Origin: Neelides folsomi
Taxonomy: Eukaryota > Arthropoda > Collembola > Neelipleona > Neelidae
DNA: 64,000 nt
Assembly (NCBI GenBank): GCA_034687125.1
Contig: JAQGBZ010000158.1
Location: 78,794 to 142,793 of the forward strand
Direction of reading: 5' to 3'
Below the pieces are notes generated by a model. The model saw only the letters and a list, made by a program, of their open reading frames with translations. It had not been told where the DNA came from and made no database searches. Positions 25,013-39,200 of this stretch are shown here, piece after piece (within the stretch, counting starts at the first letter, position 1; each line of letters opens with the position of its first letter). The translations under genes were made by a program, and so were the position numbers.

Positions 25013-27660
25013 TATGGGTTTTAATACAGTGGAAGTTTGAAGTAAAGTAATATGTAAAATGTAGGAAATTTGTGATACCTCTCGAATGTTGGGTATAGAG
25101 TTTGGAAGTGAGGGGATTTAATACGAGAAGGGCAGAAGTGATTAGAGAGAAACACAGGGAGGAATTCTTAACATTGGCGAGATGGGGAAATGAATATGGA
25201 AATGTATGGTTGTATGAGAAAGGGAAATGATGAAATAATGTGAAGTCTCTTCAGACAACCCGAGTCATTCGAGGAAGAACATAAGACCAAATTGTGCATA
25301 ATTTCATAATTTCATAAAACTTTTTATTTCCTTCGCTCTAATGGATCAACTATATTATGGAATACTTTATTACGCCTTATATAATTGTATACCGTCTTCA
25401 TATTATCTATAAGATCTATATTATATGTGTATGCATGTTATATTTCTCTTTATTCAAGTCATGTCTAATATAATATGATGTCGCACAACACGTGTTCTCA
25501 TATTATGCAAATATTCCCAAGTGGATAATGTGTAATGTAAGAAAGTCTAAGACGTTCGACTTTCTTACTTTCTTTGGGTTAACTTCTTATACAGACTAAT
25601 ACAGAGTGTCTGTGTATTTAAATGGAAAGAAGTATTTGGAGATATATAATATATTTGTATATACAAATATGGGAGCAATATATAGCGAGTATGATAATAA
25701 TTATTAAGTATTGTTGTTAGGTGAGTTTGTTAAAATGGAGAAAGCATTTCTTTGAATTAAGTCAAACTATAAGTGAAGGAAGTTGGCGTGGGGGATGAAG
25801 GGAGAAACACTTCCGTTTCTACACACCAAATCTAAGTGAATCCATCACAATTGGGAGAGAAAGGATTCCTTAAATAAATCATTCAACCTTCACTCTCAAA
25901 CCAAAACTCCTCATGGCGTCCATTTTCATTTAAAATCAAAATCACAAACTTTAGGAACAAAATCGGGATTTATTTAACATACAAAATATCTTTAATGTTA
26001 AAGCATATTTAATTTTAAGATTAAAAACTGCCATTGGAATTTAAATTCAAGGTTAAAAGTTTCCATGGGAATTTTTAAGAAATAATGAATTTAAAGATTA
26101 TGTATTTGTTTATGAGAATTTGTCTGATTATAGGATTATTGAATGGAGGGAATTTTCAAATATTAATGACATTTTAATTAATGTAATTTTAATTAATGGT
26201 TTGCTCAGGATCTTGAGATTTAATGAAGACTTAAAAGGAATTATTACAAGGGAGATTTAACTGAATGAAGATTTGAGTCATTGGAGTAATCCTTGGGAGT
26301 CTCAAAAGGATTTGAGACTTTAAGAATGAAATGAAATAAGAAGGAAAGAAAGGCTGAGAAATTGAAATGAAATTCAATTAACGATTCGAATTTTCCTCAT
26401 CAAGGTGAATTCCCTTCAATTGGGAAGAAATTCAATACATTTCAAAATTATCCAAACTTTAATGATCAAAATATTTCTTTTGGATTTCCCCAAGTTTCCT
26501 CCATTGGTTTATGGGAAGGATAAAATGTAAATAATGATAATTAGCAATTGGAGGAATTTCTCTTTAAACTTCTCTTTTAAACTTCCCTTTAAACTTTCCT
26601 TTAAATTCGGTCTTTAAATTTCCCGATTCGGCTCTGTTTAAATTCCCCCGTTTTGGATGTTCATTGAAGTTGGGGGAATTGGGCGAAGTTTGGCCGTAAA
26701 AGTAAGTTGAGAGTTTAAGGGAGTCAAAGCAACAAGAAATGTAAAGTGATTAGCGAGAATTGAGGAATTGAAGGGGAGAAATAAAATTCAATTCGGGGAT
26801 TCATTTATTAAAGTGGGGCGGGAGATTTGAAAATATGAAGGGCTGTTGGGAAGGACCGGGAAAGTTTCCACATTTGAGAGAAAGGATAAATTGAAATTGA
26901 GTTATCTTAACAACTTATTAGATTAGCAAAAGGGCGGTCGAGGGTGAACGCACTTCTTATCTCACAACCATTAACAATATCCACACATTACTATTTATCA
27001 ACCCCCCTTCTGAAATGCAAGGAAAATTATTTTAAATTACAAACCTTATTCTAAGATTTAAATTTCCCGCTTTTAACTTAAATTTAAATTTCTCACTTTT
27101 AAATTGAATTTAAAATTCCCCCCTGTTTTGTTTTTGAAAATTTTAAATAGTGCTTTTTGGAAGTTTTGTAACAGAAGCAAACTGGATTGAAATTTGGTAA
27201 ATTGGAATAAAGTGAAATACCCGTGGTTAGCGCAATTTCCTAATAAGCCTAAATGCTGAGATGATGACAGTATTTAGTAAATTTTAATAAATATAATAAA
27301 TTTAGCGATAGATTTAGTTTGGCTATAATTATGTATGTGAGTAATTGTATTGAGATACTTTTTTGGAAATTCCCAATTTACCCGTCACCGCTTTACAAGT
27401 TGAATACCCGAAAACACCGAATAAATGTACCAGAGGTAGATGTTTTTTCATCACATCAAATTACATTTAATTATTACTTCAATTACGAAGGTAAATTGAC
27501 CCGTTCAATTATCCATTCTTGTCATTTACCCGAAATGTCTTACTTTTAATTACAATTACCTGAATATCCATTTTTACCTAAAATTCTTAACCATATTAAT
27601 TCTACTAAAATTAATTATTACTTTTATATCAATATTCCTTATTATTATTAGTTAAATTAA

Positions 27661-27687
27661 ATATCATATCATATCATATCATATCAT
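27661..27687. repeat. ATATC microsatellite
   Basis: A little over five perfect tandem ATATC units. Confidence 0.9.
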
Positions 27688-27972
27688 GAAACTAAGATTA
27701 TATTTTAGCTATTTTCATTAAATACGAATTTATTGTATAATATTTAATTATATAATTATTTTAATTAGAGATTTTTCTGAGAAAATGGAGGTTTTGATTC
27801 GTATACGTGAGGTTGTTTAAGCTTCATTTCCATCTCAAACGAGATCTAATTATGATTAAAATTAATATTTAGATTATCTAAATAATTTCATATTAATAAT
27901 TTCGAACCCTTCGCGGAGAATTTAATTTCTCCCGCCACAATTTCATTTCCCCTTTCGGGCATTACAATTTGT

Positions 27973-30900
27973 TCACTTGTCATCCGAAAGCGTCAAATGT
28001 TTATCATTTTGTGATAAATGTGACCCGGGTGGTAAAATGTGTTGAAGTGCGGATGCAAAAGGGAACGGCGGTGGATATTCACCGAAAAGCCCCGAAGCTC
28101 CAAACAACGGATTGAAACCCGGTGGAATTTCCAACTCACCGCCGCGTTCTCTCATTGAATCCAACAAATTGAGTGGCGGTGGAGGAGAACTCTTACACTT
28201 GTTGTTATTGTTGTTGTTGGGCGTGTGGTTGGAATTCGCCGCTGCATTCGCGTTGTTCTCAAGGGCCATGTCCAGTCCTTTCTTCAGCAAATCCAATTTT
28301 AAGGATTTGCCATATTTACCACGAACGTACATTAAAAGACTGTTGTAAGGAATTCCGAAAATTCTCGAAGCCTGAAAATTTTAAAAATGCTCAAATTAAA
28401 AAAAATTTTAATTTAAAAATTGGCAATTTTTACAATGGGGGCAAATTCAAAATCGGGAAAACCGCGAAATTTAAAATCGAGAAAACTGCGAAATTAAAAA
28501 AAAACACGAGTTTATTACCTGCGAAGTTGTCATTTTCTTATTCCATACATTGTGTAATGCTTCAGTCAAATCCGCATTACTCCACGCTCTCGGCGGTCCC
28601 CCACGTGGGGCTGAGTGTTGAGCTCTATGACGACCGAAAATCGGGGCCGGACCTAAAGGCATCGACGGCCAATGGTTCCCACCACCGTTGTTGTTGTTCC
28701 CTTCGCGAGAAAGCATGGAGAATCCCGGAACGGGGGAAAAGATTGGCGGAGAACCCCCGGTGTTGTTGGATTCATCAGAATGGCCGTGATGACCCATGCC
28801 AGGAATGCTGAAGAAACTCCCGGGACTCGGCGGGGAAGTTTTGAATGACATTGGGAGGAGAAGATTCCCAGGTGAATGATCGAACATGGGAAAGTCGGGC
28901 GGGAAACAGGCGCTTTTGAGTTCATTTGGGGAGCTCGCATTGGAATGACATTGACCTTCACCTGAACTCCAATTATCGGAATCTCTTTCGGCTTTCAATA
29001 CCTGCAATATTTTATTTATGAATTACCATAGCAACGAGCAATTAAAAAATTAAAATTAAAAAATTTGAAAACTCTAAAATTAAAAATTTTGAAAACTGTA
29101 AAATTAAATTTATAATTTGACTGTATTAACTGTATTATAGAAATCTTAACATTATGCAGTTAAACTTAGTTAAAACTACGTAGTTAAATTCATAGTTAGT
29201 TAATTTAATATTGTTGTCATAGCGACGAAGGGTAAATTGTAAATGTAGGAATAAAGAGAGATTTTGAAATGATAAATGGTGAAACAAACCAATGGAATAA
29301 ATAGACAATGGAATAAATTAAGATCAATCCGAAAAGGAGTTCCTTCTTGGGTGTGTGTTGGGAAGTAAGAAAGAGGAGTTTGTTTATTTAATTTCCCCGG
29401 GTTGAAGGAGCGGGTCGTGAGAATAAATATGAATGAGCCACTTCGCCCGTGTTGACTCTCCTTTGCCATCGAGTGGAAACTCCTTTTTAAAACCGGAAAT
29501 GAACGACGCTTACACATTCTTACACTTAACTAATTCATGCCTAATGCCAAAACTCCTCCTTTCAATTTCCTTCAACCATTGGAAAAACATCGCCATTTTA
29601 CTTTACAAATCTCGCTCACACTTCACACACTAAATCATCCCTATTATACTCAAGCTAAATATTGCAAACTAAAACTTGCCAAAATCATCCTTATAAAAAC
29701 TGTCATACTCTTTACCCAAGATAAATCCTGCGAAAATCACATTTATACTAAATTCTGCAAAAATCACATTTAAAACTGCTAAAATTACTTTTATAAACTA
29801 AACCCTGCGAAATTATAAAAGCTTGATTTTAATTACCGGTGAAGGATGTGCACCGGGTGGTGTCGATGGATTTCTGAGCCAATTTTGTTTCATGTGATTG
29901 TTGTGATGATGTCGCTTGTGTCTCTTTGCCTTGTTGGGGGCTGGTGAGGAAGTTGTGTAGTCGATGACGAGGGCATGTGTGGACTTTTCCTTTTCGGGTT
30001 CCTTTCGCAGATCTTGAGCCACGAAATCACCGGAGCGTCTCCTCGGCCTCGCCTGAAAACACAACATGTAAATCTCTTTCCATAATTGAAAGACGAGCGG
30101 AGTGGAGATGCATTTTTAAATACTCCACACACGACGTCTCCATTTATTATACAACTACGAGATCGATAAATCCTGGACCATTTTCAAATACTCAGTTTCT
30201 TCTCATAATTTAGCTAACTTTAAGATGGCTGTTCAACTAAATCCTGTCTCATTGCAATATTTAGATTAATATCTGTTTCCATGTAAAATATTTAATATAC
30301 TGATAATCTGATAAAGAAAAACACAAATAATATTTAAGATGAAATATAATTAAGTGTATAATATAATTAAGATATAACTAATGGAAACTGACTAAATGAT
30401 GCCACTCGCAGTATTTAGTCATGTGTATATATATTGAGGATTTAGGTGAAGTTTAAATTGTGAAATTGAATGTTTTTAAAAATTATATTTTTGTTTGGGG
30501 GTAGTGTATCTCATTAAAGGAACATTTCCATGCCGTTAAGTTTAATTTCCTCCCGGGAATTCCTCATTCGGATTTCCACCTCCGTGGATTTGAGTCCTGG
30601 GAGGGGAAAAGGTTATGAAAGGGAGAATCAGATCATAATGGGTTAATTCAATTTAAGAATCCCCGCTTCTCAACATTCTCCCAAGAGACATTTTAGACCT
30701 TTCTTCCAACTTCACTCTTTTTACACTTCCCCAAAAATTAAAATCATACTTGAATAAATAAATAGAAGTAAAATTTAATAAATCATTTCCAAAATCGCTA
30801 AATAAAGTTCAAATTTAAAAAATCCTGCTTAAATTCATCATATGTATAAAATAATAAAATTCATTTCATTATATGAAAATACATGTGATATTTACATATT

Positions 30901-33219
30901 CCTATATTATGCGTTTAAAATATTAAAAAATCTTTACCTGTTTTCTCCTTGGAATTGTTGGTGAAGTTATGAAGTTTTGTTTGTCGCCGCTTCCTTCGTC
31001 GCTTGTTTGATGATTCATTGGATTTCGAGTTAAACCACCAAATGACAAATTGAGCAGTTGGCCTTTTCCGAACCCTCCGCAGTCATTGTTGTTGTTTTGG
31101 CTCAAGTCAAGTCCGCCGGTTTCTCCTTCTTCATCAGACAAGTCAAACCCTTTTTTACCATAATTCAGCAACCCGCGAATCTAGAACAATTTAAATAATT
31201 TTATTGATATTTATTTTTCAATGAGAATAGTATTTAAATACTACTTATCTGGTGGAAGTTTTTAAAATATTGGAAATTTAATATTGGGAATGTGCAATGG
31301 GGCTTAAAAGGCCTGCGCAGGAATTGAATCAATTGAATTTAGCGCCATATTGAAAACGTAGGTTCTCTTTGGTTTTCGCCCTAATTAGATGTCTTATGTC
31401 GTGTGGGTGTTTAGTGGTGTTTGTAATTTAATGAAAATTATTGAATCGAATTGTCCTTCCGCTTTCTGGTTTCTTGTCGTAATGAGATGGAGGGGACGAT
31501 TGTGAATTTTGGGTAGGTTGGTGCAGGTTGGCCAACGGAGCAAAAGATAAACTTCACATTGAATCATATTTCATCATCGTCCATTGTGGTGGTTTCAATC
31601 ACATCCCTCCACACGACAGAGGGGAAAACAAAAGGTCCATTTGCATATCTTCTAATTGAATGAGAATGAATGGAGTTTTCCCTATCCCTCCTTTCCTCTT
31701 CACCGAATCCTTCCACCCAACGACTTCTTTATTTCACCCCCAAATGAAAATCATTCCCAAAATCATTCTAAAAATCATTCCTTTTTAAATTGACACCCAT
31801 TATGGAAAATAAGAAATATTCACAAAAAAGATCCATACTGGGAGATAAAAACTGCGATAAAAAACTATTCTTTTTACTGTCCAAGTAATGGTTCTCCGTT
31901 GACTTTTTTTAAAAATTACCTTCTTTCCTCGCAGATAAGATATAAATATATTATAAAAGCATTATTACAAGAAATCTATTGAATTAAATATGGTGAAATA
32001 ATGTTTATTTAATTTGAGAAAACAGAAAAGAGGGTAACGAAGGCAAATAACATGCAAGCTTTTTTACATTGAATTGCTATGTAATCTTATGGGAGTAATT
32101 ACTTGAAACCATTTTAGAGAAAAAAGGTCAACGGAGGCACTACTTGGACAGTACAATATACGAATATCTCTATTAAGTATAATGCACGGGTAAATTTAAA
32201 TGTTTAAATAATAAATATGAACCTATGTACATATCCTACAAATACATAGTTTGTATATGTACAGGGTGATATTATGAGTATATTTAAAAAAGAAAGATAC
32301 TATGGTCCACCCTATATGTTGTATTTATGTATGTAAATATTAAAATGATGCTTACCTGTAATACTTCTCCTGTTTTAACAATTGTATGTAATTTGTCTCT
32401 CGACACTTCGACAATTCCTCTGTACATGAAGGTGAGCAGAGCTTCGATTTCCCAGTCTTTAAAATCCTTCAAAACAATGACGGGATGTTTGCAGGGATTT
32501 TCCTCCAAAATCTTCCTGAAGAAATCTGAACATGCCGACAGCACGACTTTATGCGCTTTTATGATTTTCATCTCTTCGCCCTCGTCCTCGGACGGGTCGA
32601 CCATGAGCGAAACATCGACGAAACTCTCCGTTCCCAAAAGACCCTCAAAGGCGCTTAAAACCTCAGCCGAGTGGTCGGCCCATCTCAAATGGTAAAAATT
32701 CCCAACGGCGTTCATTTCCGTTCCTTTGGGAACAATCCGATTTTCGCCATCTTCATCGTCAGACGCTGCTCCCATGGAAACATTTCCCATTGAAACATTT
32801 CCCATGGACATTCCCATTGACATATTTCCAGTCGACATATTTCCACTGGAAATATTTCCAGTGGACATTTTTCCCGCTGAGATATTTCCTGCCATCCCGG
32901 TCTTTGAATTTCCCTCCTTTCTTAGCAACGTTCCTGAGGAGTGGAGTATGTGAGAGCGATGGAGCCGTGACCGATGACCTCTGCCCTCTGACCTCATGTG
33001 ATGGGGTGATATTAAATGTTGGTGATGGGCCATGGTCGGTGGCGGGGAATCTTCGTCTGAGGAAATGTCATTGTCGTTTTCCGAGCGTCTTCGAATGTTT
33101 TTGAACCGGGCCAGGAATTTGTTATTATGATGATGAAGAAGGATGTTTGAATTCTCGTGGGTTAATTTTGGTTGTCCTGTCGGGGCTGCGAGCGGGGGGC
33201 TGGAGGATGCCATTGCCAT
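27973..33219 (-). CDS. lov: BTB-Psq transcription factor, jim lovell-like
   Basis: Five exons, from the gene's start: 33219-32356, 31180-30938, 30052-29837, 29001-28519 and 28371-27973. All introns are phase 0, giving 734 residues. BTB/BACK-type proteins with a pipsqueak (Psq) helix-turn-helix bind DNA in the nucleus. Residues about 170-290 form the BTB domain: NFYHLRWADHSAEVLSAFEG, FVDVSLMVD, AHKVVLSACSDFFRKIL and FMYRGIVEVS. It reads on across the first intron as TGEVLQ-IRGLL. A basic segment (KAKRHKRHHHNNH) precedes the Psq domain, which spans the last intron: PRAWSNADLTEALHNVW, MTTSQ-ASRIFGIPYNSLLM, YVRGKYGKSLKLDLL. This last string is what I associate with Drosophila jim lovell (lov/TKR), not bab or psq. 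Exon 1 has Gly-Asn-x-Ser-x-Gly repeats. In-frame stops lie directly upstream of ATG 33219, so the start is secure. Confidence 0.85.
32760..32885 (-). repeat. In-frame coding repeat in lov exon 1
   Basis: About eleven short units encoding Gly-(Asn/Lys/Met)-x-Ser-x-(Gly) with codons of the ATGTCCATGGGAAA type, between the His-rich N-terminal region and the acidic stretch before the BTB domain. Low complexity; likely to vary in length between individuals. Confidence 0.7.
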
Positions 33220-33245
33220 TATCGATTATTAATTAGTCCCGGCCT
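33220..33245 (-). other. Candidate 5' UTR part of lov exon with ATG
   Basis: On the minus strand a good acceptor, TTTTCCACACAG, precedes AGGCCGGGAC and the ATG at 33219. The ATG exon may therefore begin at 33245 and be spliced to an upstream non-coding exon. Confidence 0.4.
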
Positions 33246-36200
33246 CTGTGTGGAAAATTCAATTAAAATCAAACTGGGAGAAAGTGGAGAGAAAGAGACG
33301 TCTTCTTGACTTTCTCCTTTTCTTACTCATACATTAAACATTGGGACGGCGCAGAGCTCTAATTATACCCTTTTGGCTTCAGATACATCATATATACGGT
33401 ATATATAATATACGCCTTCACACATCCCCTCCTTTATACCAGTATATTTACATACAGACTCTGTATGGTCTATATATGCAGATATCATTGGTATAAATAC
33501 AAAGGGAGGGGAAGATGAATTGATATGCACATGTGTATTCACATAAATCCCCCTCATCTTCTTCACAAACATCTCACATATCCAAAGACCATTTATTAAA
33601 TCTTTTTTAATTTTCCCTCTCTTTTTAATGATTTATATAAAGCGATTTTTATCATTCATCTCAACCATGACTATATTTTACTCGACATTATTAAATTAAC
33701 ATAATTTGATTAACTCCATACGGGTAAATTTAAATAGTTTAAATTTTATAATACAGTATTTTGGTATTTTATGCGAAATGGCGGGTTTTAGGGTTCTATA
33801 TTAGAAATTTCTGATTGTGACATTTAAATTTTGAACTTGGGTTTAAATTTAATTTAGTGACAGATTTTATCATTTGTTAAGTATAAATTATAATGTTATG
33901 AATTTGAATTGTTTACATTTTTAAACTTTTGGTCTTTTAAATTCCAGTTGGTTTGGGGGGGAGGAATAATTAAATATGAATGGTTAGGGTTGAGAATTAG
34001 AGGAATGCATTAAGGTGGAGGAGACGGGTGAAATAAATAATGAGGATTATACGGCGACCGTGTGTGTGGAACAGATGTATTTTGGGAGTCTCTCGGAAGG
34101 GGGAAAATCTCATTGTTCTAAAGGAACACAAAAGACGACGGCCCTTTAAAATCCCCATTTACTTTCACAAACCCCGAGAGGTTCGGAGAGTGCCATTCCC
34201 CTCCGCACCAATTAGAGAACGACATTAACCCACACTCTTCAATTATTATCCATACATTTTAATTCATTCCCATACAATTAATACATTCACTCCCATAGTC
34301 ATAAGATATAGATAGATTCCCTCCCCCAATTCTACAAATTTCATTCCATATAACTAATATATAAATTCCTTCACTCATTTTCTTCAAAATTCCTTCCAAT
34401 TTTCCCTTTGTTCATTCTTTCATTCAAATCTTTAAATCTTTCTTTTTTTAAAGTTTTTCTTTTAGGTAGAAAACTCAATTGATACAAGTATCGTAATTAG
34501 AATAAATAAGTTAAAATGAATTAAAGTTAGATTTAAAATGATTAAAGTTAAAATGAATTATTATTAAAGTTAAAATTATGAATATACTGTAAGTATTGTA
34601 AATGATCTTTATGCAAATTAAAGTCTGGATATAATTTGAGCCCGGGGAAAGTTAAATTGAGAATGAGGTAAAAGTGAATGATTTGAGTTTTAATTCAATT
34701 CATCTCCAATCCCTCGTCCATTACGATGCATTAAGGAGGGCTAATGCACTTACAGATTTCATACAACAACCATCTTCTTCCAATAGAACCTTAATAAATA
34801 TACGAATAGATCTTTCACTATATCTAGAATTTAACTATGGTTTTAGTGTTGTAGAGATTCTATAAGAGATTCTATATGAGAATTTTATGTATATGAGAAT
34901 TCTATAAGATTCAAATCTACATGTATTTAAGTATATGAGTTAATGTGATTGAATACAATTAAGTATGGGACTGATATTAAGCATTGTTTGGTTGCTCTTA
35001 TTCCTATCATTGTGTTGAGTGTGTTGATTCGCCCTCTGTTCCCATTCAGACCCACATTGTCAGTTCAAGTTGCGGGGAAAGGGACAAAAGGAGAAATTGA
35101 GGGGGAATTGGGATACTGGCGAATATTCACTTCCTACAATCACTTAATTACCCAATTTGTTTTGAGTGAAGGCTCAAATTCCAAAATTAATTTAATTCCA
35201 CCCTCATTATACCTCTTACCTTCTTCCATTGTTTCCCAGGGAACTCAATTTAAAAAACCGAGGCAAAACCAAGAGTTTGATTTAATTAGGGAGGTTTTAG
35301 TCCAATGTGGATTTAATTAAATATTTGACATTGGTTAAATTTTGAATTTATAAAAATTGAGTAGATTTTAGTTTTTACATTTGAGCCGTAGTTTTTGTAT
35401 TAATAATTGTATGTATGGAATTTGATTAATGGTCGGATGAATGGCAACAAATATTTGTAGATTCCCGAACGTGATTTTCCTCAATGGGGGGATTAATTGT
35501 GTAAAGTGAGTGAAGTTAATTGAGCACGCGAACCAACTCCCATTTATGGTCAATTATCCACTCGGACCTCCTTCATTCACTCACTAAATCCCATAGGAAC
35601 GAATTCACTCCCGCAACATTGAACCTTTTTAACCCAATGCAGCCAAACCTATTCACTAAACTCAATTCATTCAATATTCAACCATTTAACAGCCATTTGT
35701 TATAAATCTCTATATACAGATATTTGTATGCATATATGTATTTGCATATTCTCTAAATACTATACATATTTCTGTATATATGATCTGATATTGTATACGA
35801 TATTTTACGTGTATGAGTTTATGTATGATGTAATTTGTATATGAATTAGTAATTCAGAATTACCTTCGGGACAATGTTAAAATGAGCGATTTGGGTAATA
35901 AGATGAAAAACGACAATTAATAAAGTCAAATTCACCTCAATGGGTTTGAATTGAATGGAAAGGATTTTGAAGAAGTGTTTTGGAACATAGGGACTTTACA
36001 TGGGAGTGAAATTTGCTAAATCCTTCGGATTTTCACCAGATTCATCGGACCAAAAGGGGAATTTCATGAATTTGAGGGATTGATTTGATTATGGAACAAC
36101 CGAGATTTTAATTCAATTCCCTTCGCTCGAATTAACACCGCTACTCAAATCTTCGAGTGGTCAATCCAAATTTTTACCAATTTTCCTAATTAACTAATCC

Positions 36201-39200
36201 CCATTCTAATTAACTACAGAATTACAGAATTTTTCAATAATATGAATCCTAAATATCTAATTGGATATGAATCCTAAATTAATTAAATTCAAAATTTTAA
36301 TGTGGTTATAGTTTTCATTATTAAATAATCATTGTTGCCATGAGAGAGATTTAATAAGAGAAAAAATTGAAAAAATGTTCTTTAAGTTATGTGAAGAGCG
36401 GAGGGATTTGTGTTGGATTTGGCATGGGCGGTTGAAGAGGAATTTTCCTGGGAGGGCAATGGGAATTTGTTGGCGTAAGGTTAAGGACGAGCGATTGAGG
36501 TGAGTTTTTTTCCTTCAATGGGAGTTGTAAAAACCTTGGTAAAAATAGTGGAAAAAGAAAAAGCAAGCGCAAGAGGGAAAAGTAAAATTTTATCGATTCC
36601 TAAAGTTTCTTTTTGAGTGCCGCCTTACATCTTCCAGTCTCATCCTCGGCAATAGACGGGGCGAACAAACCCAAACATCCGCAACACAATTCCCAAATTC
36701 ATCTCAGATTCTTCCAAATTCAAATTCAAAATTAGCAAAATCACTTGGTCTAATTTTGAAAGATTTTTCAAATTTCTCGCAAATTTTTCAAATTTCAAAA
36801 CTTTTCAAGTTTTTTTTAAATCTTTTTAGTTCGTCTTTTAATTTCTTATTAGTCTTTTAACACAATTGTTATAAACATAATGTTCAGAACATTGCTGTAA
36901 TTGAACGACCCGTAAAAGAGCAATGTCGAAATACCCGTCACTTATTTTAAAAGTCTTAATTTCCACTTTTATCACATTCAACTTTTAAAGCTTTGAAAAG
37001 TTTTTGGTAATTTCAATTGACTTGGAATTATAATTAAGTAGTCTTTAAACCCGTGTTTAATAATCGTTGAGGTAGTTTGTTAATTACAATTTAATGTAAA
37101 ACTTTGAGGTATTTGGTTTTTTGTTATCGTGAATTTATTTGAATATTTGATTAAATTTTCACTTTACATTTAATTTAAGTGTTAATTAATGTTATTCTTA
37201 ATCTTGCTAATAATCTTTCGGGTGTATTTTTGTTAAGGCCTTTGAATCGTATACATTCGGTATTTAATGCTTTTTTAGTCACTTAGATGAATCAACATGT
37301 GTTGAATATTTAGTTAAAGTTTTTTATACTTGTTATGTATGGTAATGCCCGGTTCGGAAAGGAGAATATAAAGAAGGAAAAAAGAGGAAAAAAGGAGTGA
37401 AGAAAAAGAGTAAAAATGTTGTGAATGAAAAGTTGGTTGTATGTTGAGGGTCTTTTGGTTGTAAAAGCGGTTGTTGAAAGGCTGAGATGGTTAGGTTACT
37501 TTATGTGCGGAAAGAGCGGAAGGAAGTTGAAAGAAGGTAAAGGGGAAAGTTGGGGAAGAAAAGAAAAAACTTCCCTTTTTATCCCTACCCTAACAACCTC
37601 CAAATTGAGAAACCGAAAACATCACTTTGCCCCCAAATACCCGAAAATCCTCAATACCCAGAAGTCTTCACCCGGATATTATCCCCAAATACCCGCCATT
37701 TACCCCGGTTTTTAATTACCCTATTTCAATAATTTCAATACAATGAGTTAATTTGGAAAGTTAAAGGTTAAGACCTTAGAGATCAACTGTAAGAGATAAA
37801 GGTCAATAAGAGCTGTGTTGATTGTATGGATTGTGTGGATTGGGAGAGAGAAAGGAATTTTTTATGTAAATGAGAACGGGGTGAGTTGAGAGGTCGGGAG
37901 ATTCCCGGGCGAGGTTTGGGAGTAGTGTGAAAGGGGAGCGTGTGTGAATGTGAATGTGTATTGGCTTCGGGTTTCGGTGTGTCTCACTTTAAGGGGGGAA
38001 CGTCAACAACGCATTCCTGAGAACCCAAAGTTAATGAATCCGATTAGACAATAGATATGAAGAACGCAAACTCGGAGACGAGAGGAAGAAGACCCCCCTT
38101 CAAAACGCCTAAAATGAGGATGAGGAATGGAGGGGGACCAAAACCATCACTCACCCCTTTCTTAATTAATAACTTAAAATTACTTTAAATATTAAATAGA
38201 AAAATTTATAAATTGACAAATTTATTTATTTCAATTATTCCCTCTCTTTTTCGCTAAATTTAAATTTACAATTTTCGAAATCTAAATTCTAAACTACGCT
38301 GTATATAACTATTACCTATATGTATAATTATTATATACAGTGTATACTTTTGTTAGAACTGTATTAAACAAAATTGACAATTTGAGTGAGTTTATTCATC
38401 TTAGTTGTCATGGTAATGATTAGAAGTTGAATAAGTTTAACTGTAAGACTTGGGGATAATTAAAATATGTTAATATTGAGGAGGAGAGAGAAAGTTGTTC
38501 TGGGGGGGATGATGGTAATGGATGGAGTGTGAAGGAGTTTTGGATGGCGGAAAACCCTCGGCTGTGTGTGTGTGTGTCTGACTCGGATTCCGAGCCCCAA
38601 TTGTTCCTTTTGTTTCCACTAGAATTAATGATCCCTCATCCTTTCCCGGCGAGTGAAGAATCCCGGGATGTATGGAAATATTCTCATTATCCACGTTCCT
38701 TCCCAAACCACTCAACCCTCACATTCTGCACAAATCAACCCACCCGGCCCAGCCATACACAATTACGTCAAAACCACGAGGGAATCCTCCAACCCTTCAA
38801 CCTCCCAAACAACCCGATCCATCCACTTAAACCAAGCTTTAAAAAAACAAAAAATTTCTTTTTCCCCCTCACTCTGAACAGAACCAGGATTTAGTCACTT
38901 TGATTCTAACCCAATTGGTATCCTTTAGTCACTTATAAAGTTATATTACACTTAAATGTTAAATTTAATAAACATTGGCATTTACATATTGTAAAAATTT
39001 AAAATCAGAATTGAGTCATTTGGACATTTTTAAAAAGTTTAGATTCGCAGTATTTAATTTAACAGTATTTAGTAAAGCGTGTTTTGTTTGGAAATGAACA
39101 GATTTTAGTGTTTGGTTTCAATAACTGCATTTGAATTTTGTACATTTAAAGGGCATTAAATTTGAAACAAAGGGATTTTGGAATGAAAAGGATAATGGTT

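Larger units (their letters stand above)
16455..27972. other. 11.5-kb gene desert between nord and lov
   Basis: No supported coding gene. It holds the presumed 5' flank of nord and the 3' flank of lov, both minus-strand. Contents seen: an X-box-like word at 16121-16134 (AATTGCTAGGCAAC), a 12-bp triple repeat at 23321, a degenerate CATACATTTC array at 24838-25012, an ATATC microsatellite at 27661, and several islands where the plus strand turns from G-rich to C-rich (for example about 24590-24840). A short charged open frame at 18648-18866 is not called. Confidence 0.5.

Noticed and set aside
28173-28811. 212-codon plus-strand open frame across lov exons
   Set aside because: Antisense to the last two lov exons and their intron; Cys/Ser-rich nonsense from reversed coding sequence.
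32726-33104. Plus-strand open frames with FPIETFPMDIP-type repeats
   Set aside because: Antisense of the Gly-Asn-x-Ser repeat in lov exon 1.
34949-35320. 123-codon open frame with a hydrophobic start
   Set aside because: No family resemblance, spans a G-to-C skew island, no conserved motif or good splice sites.
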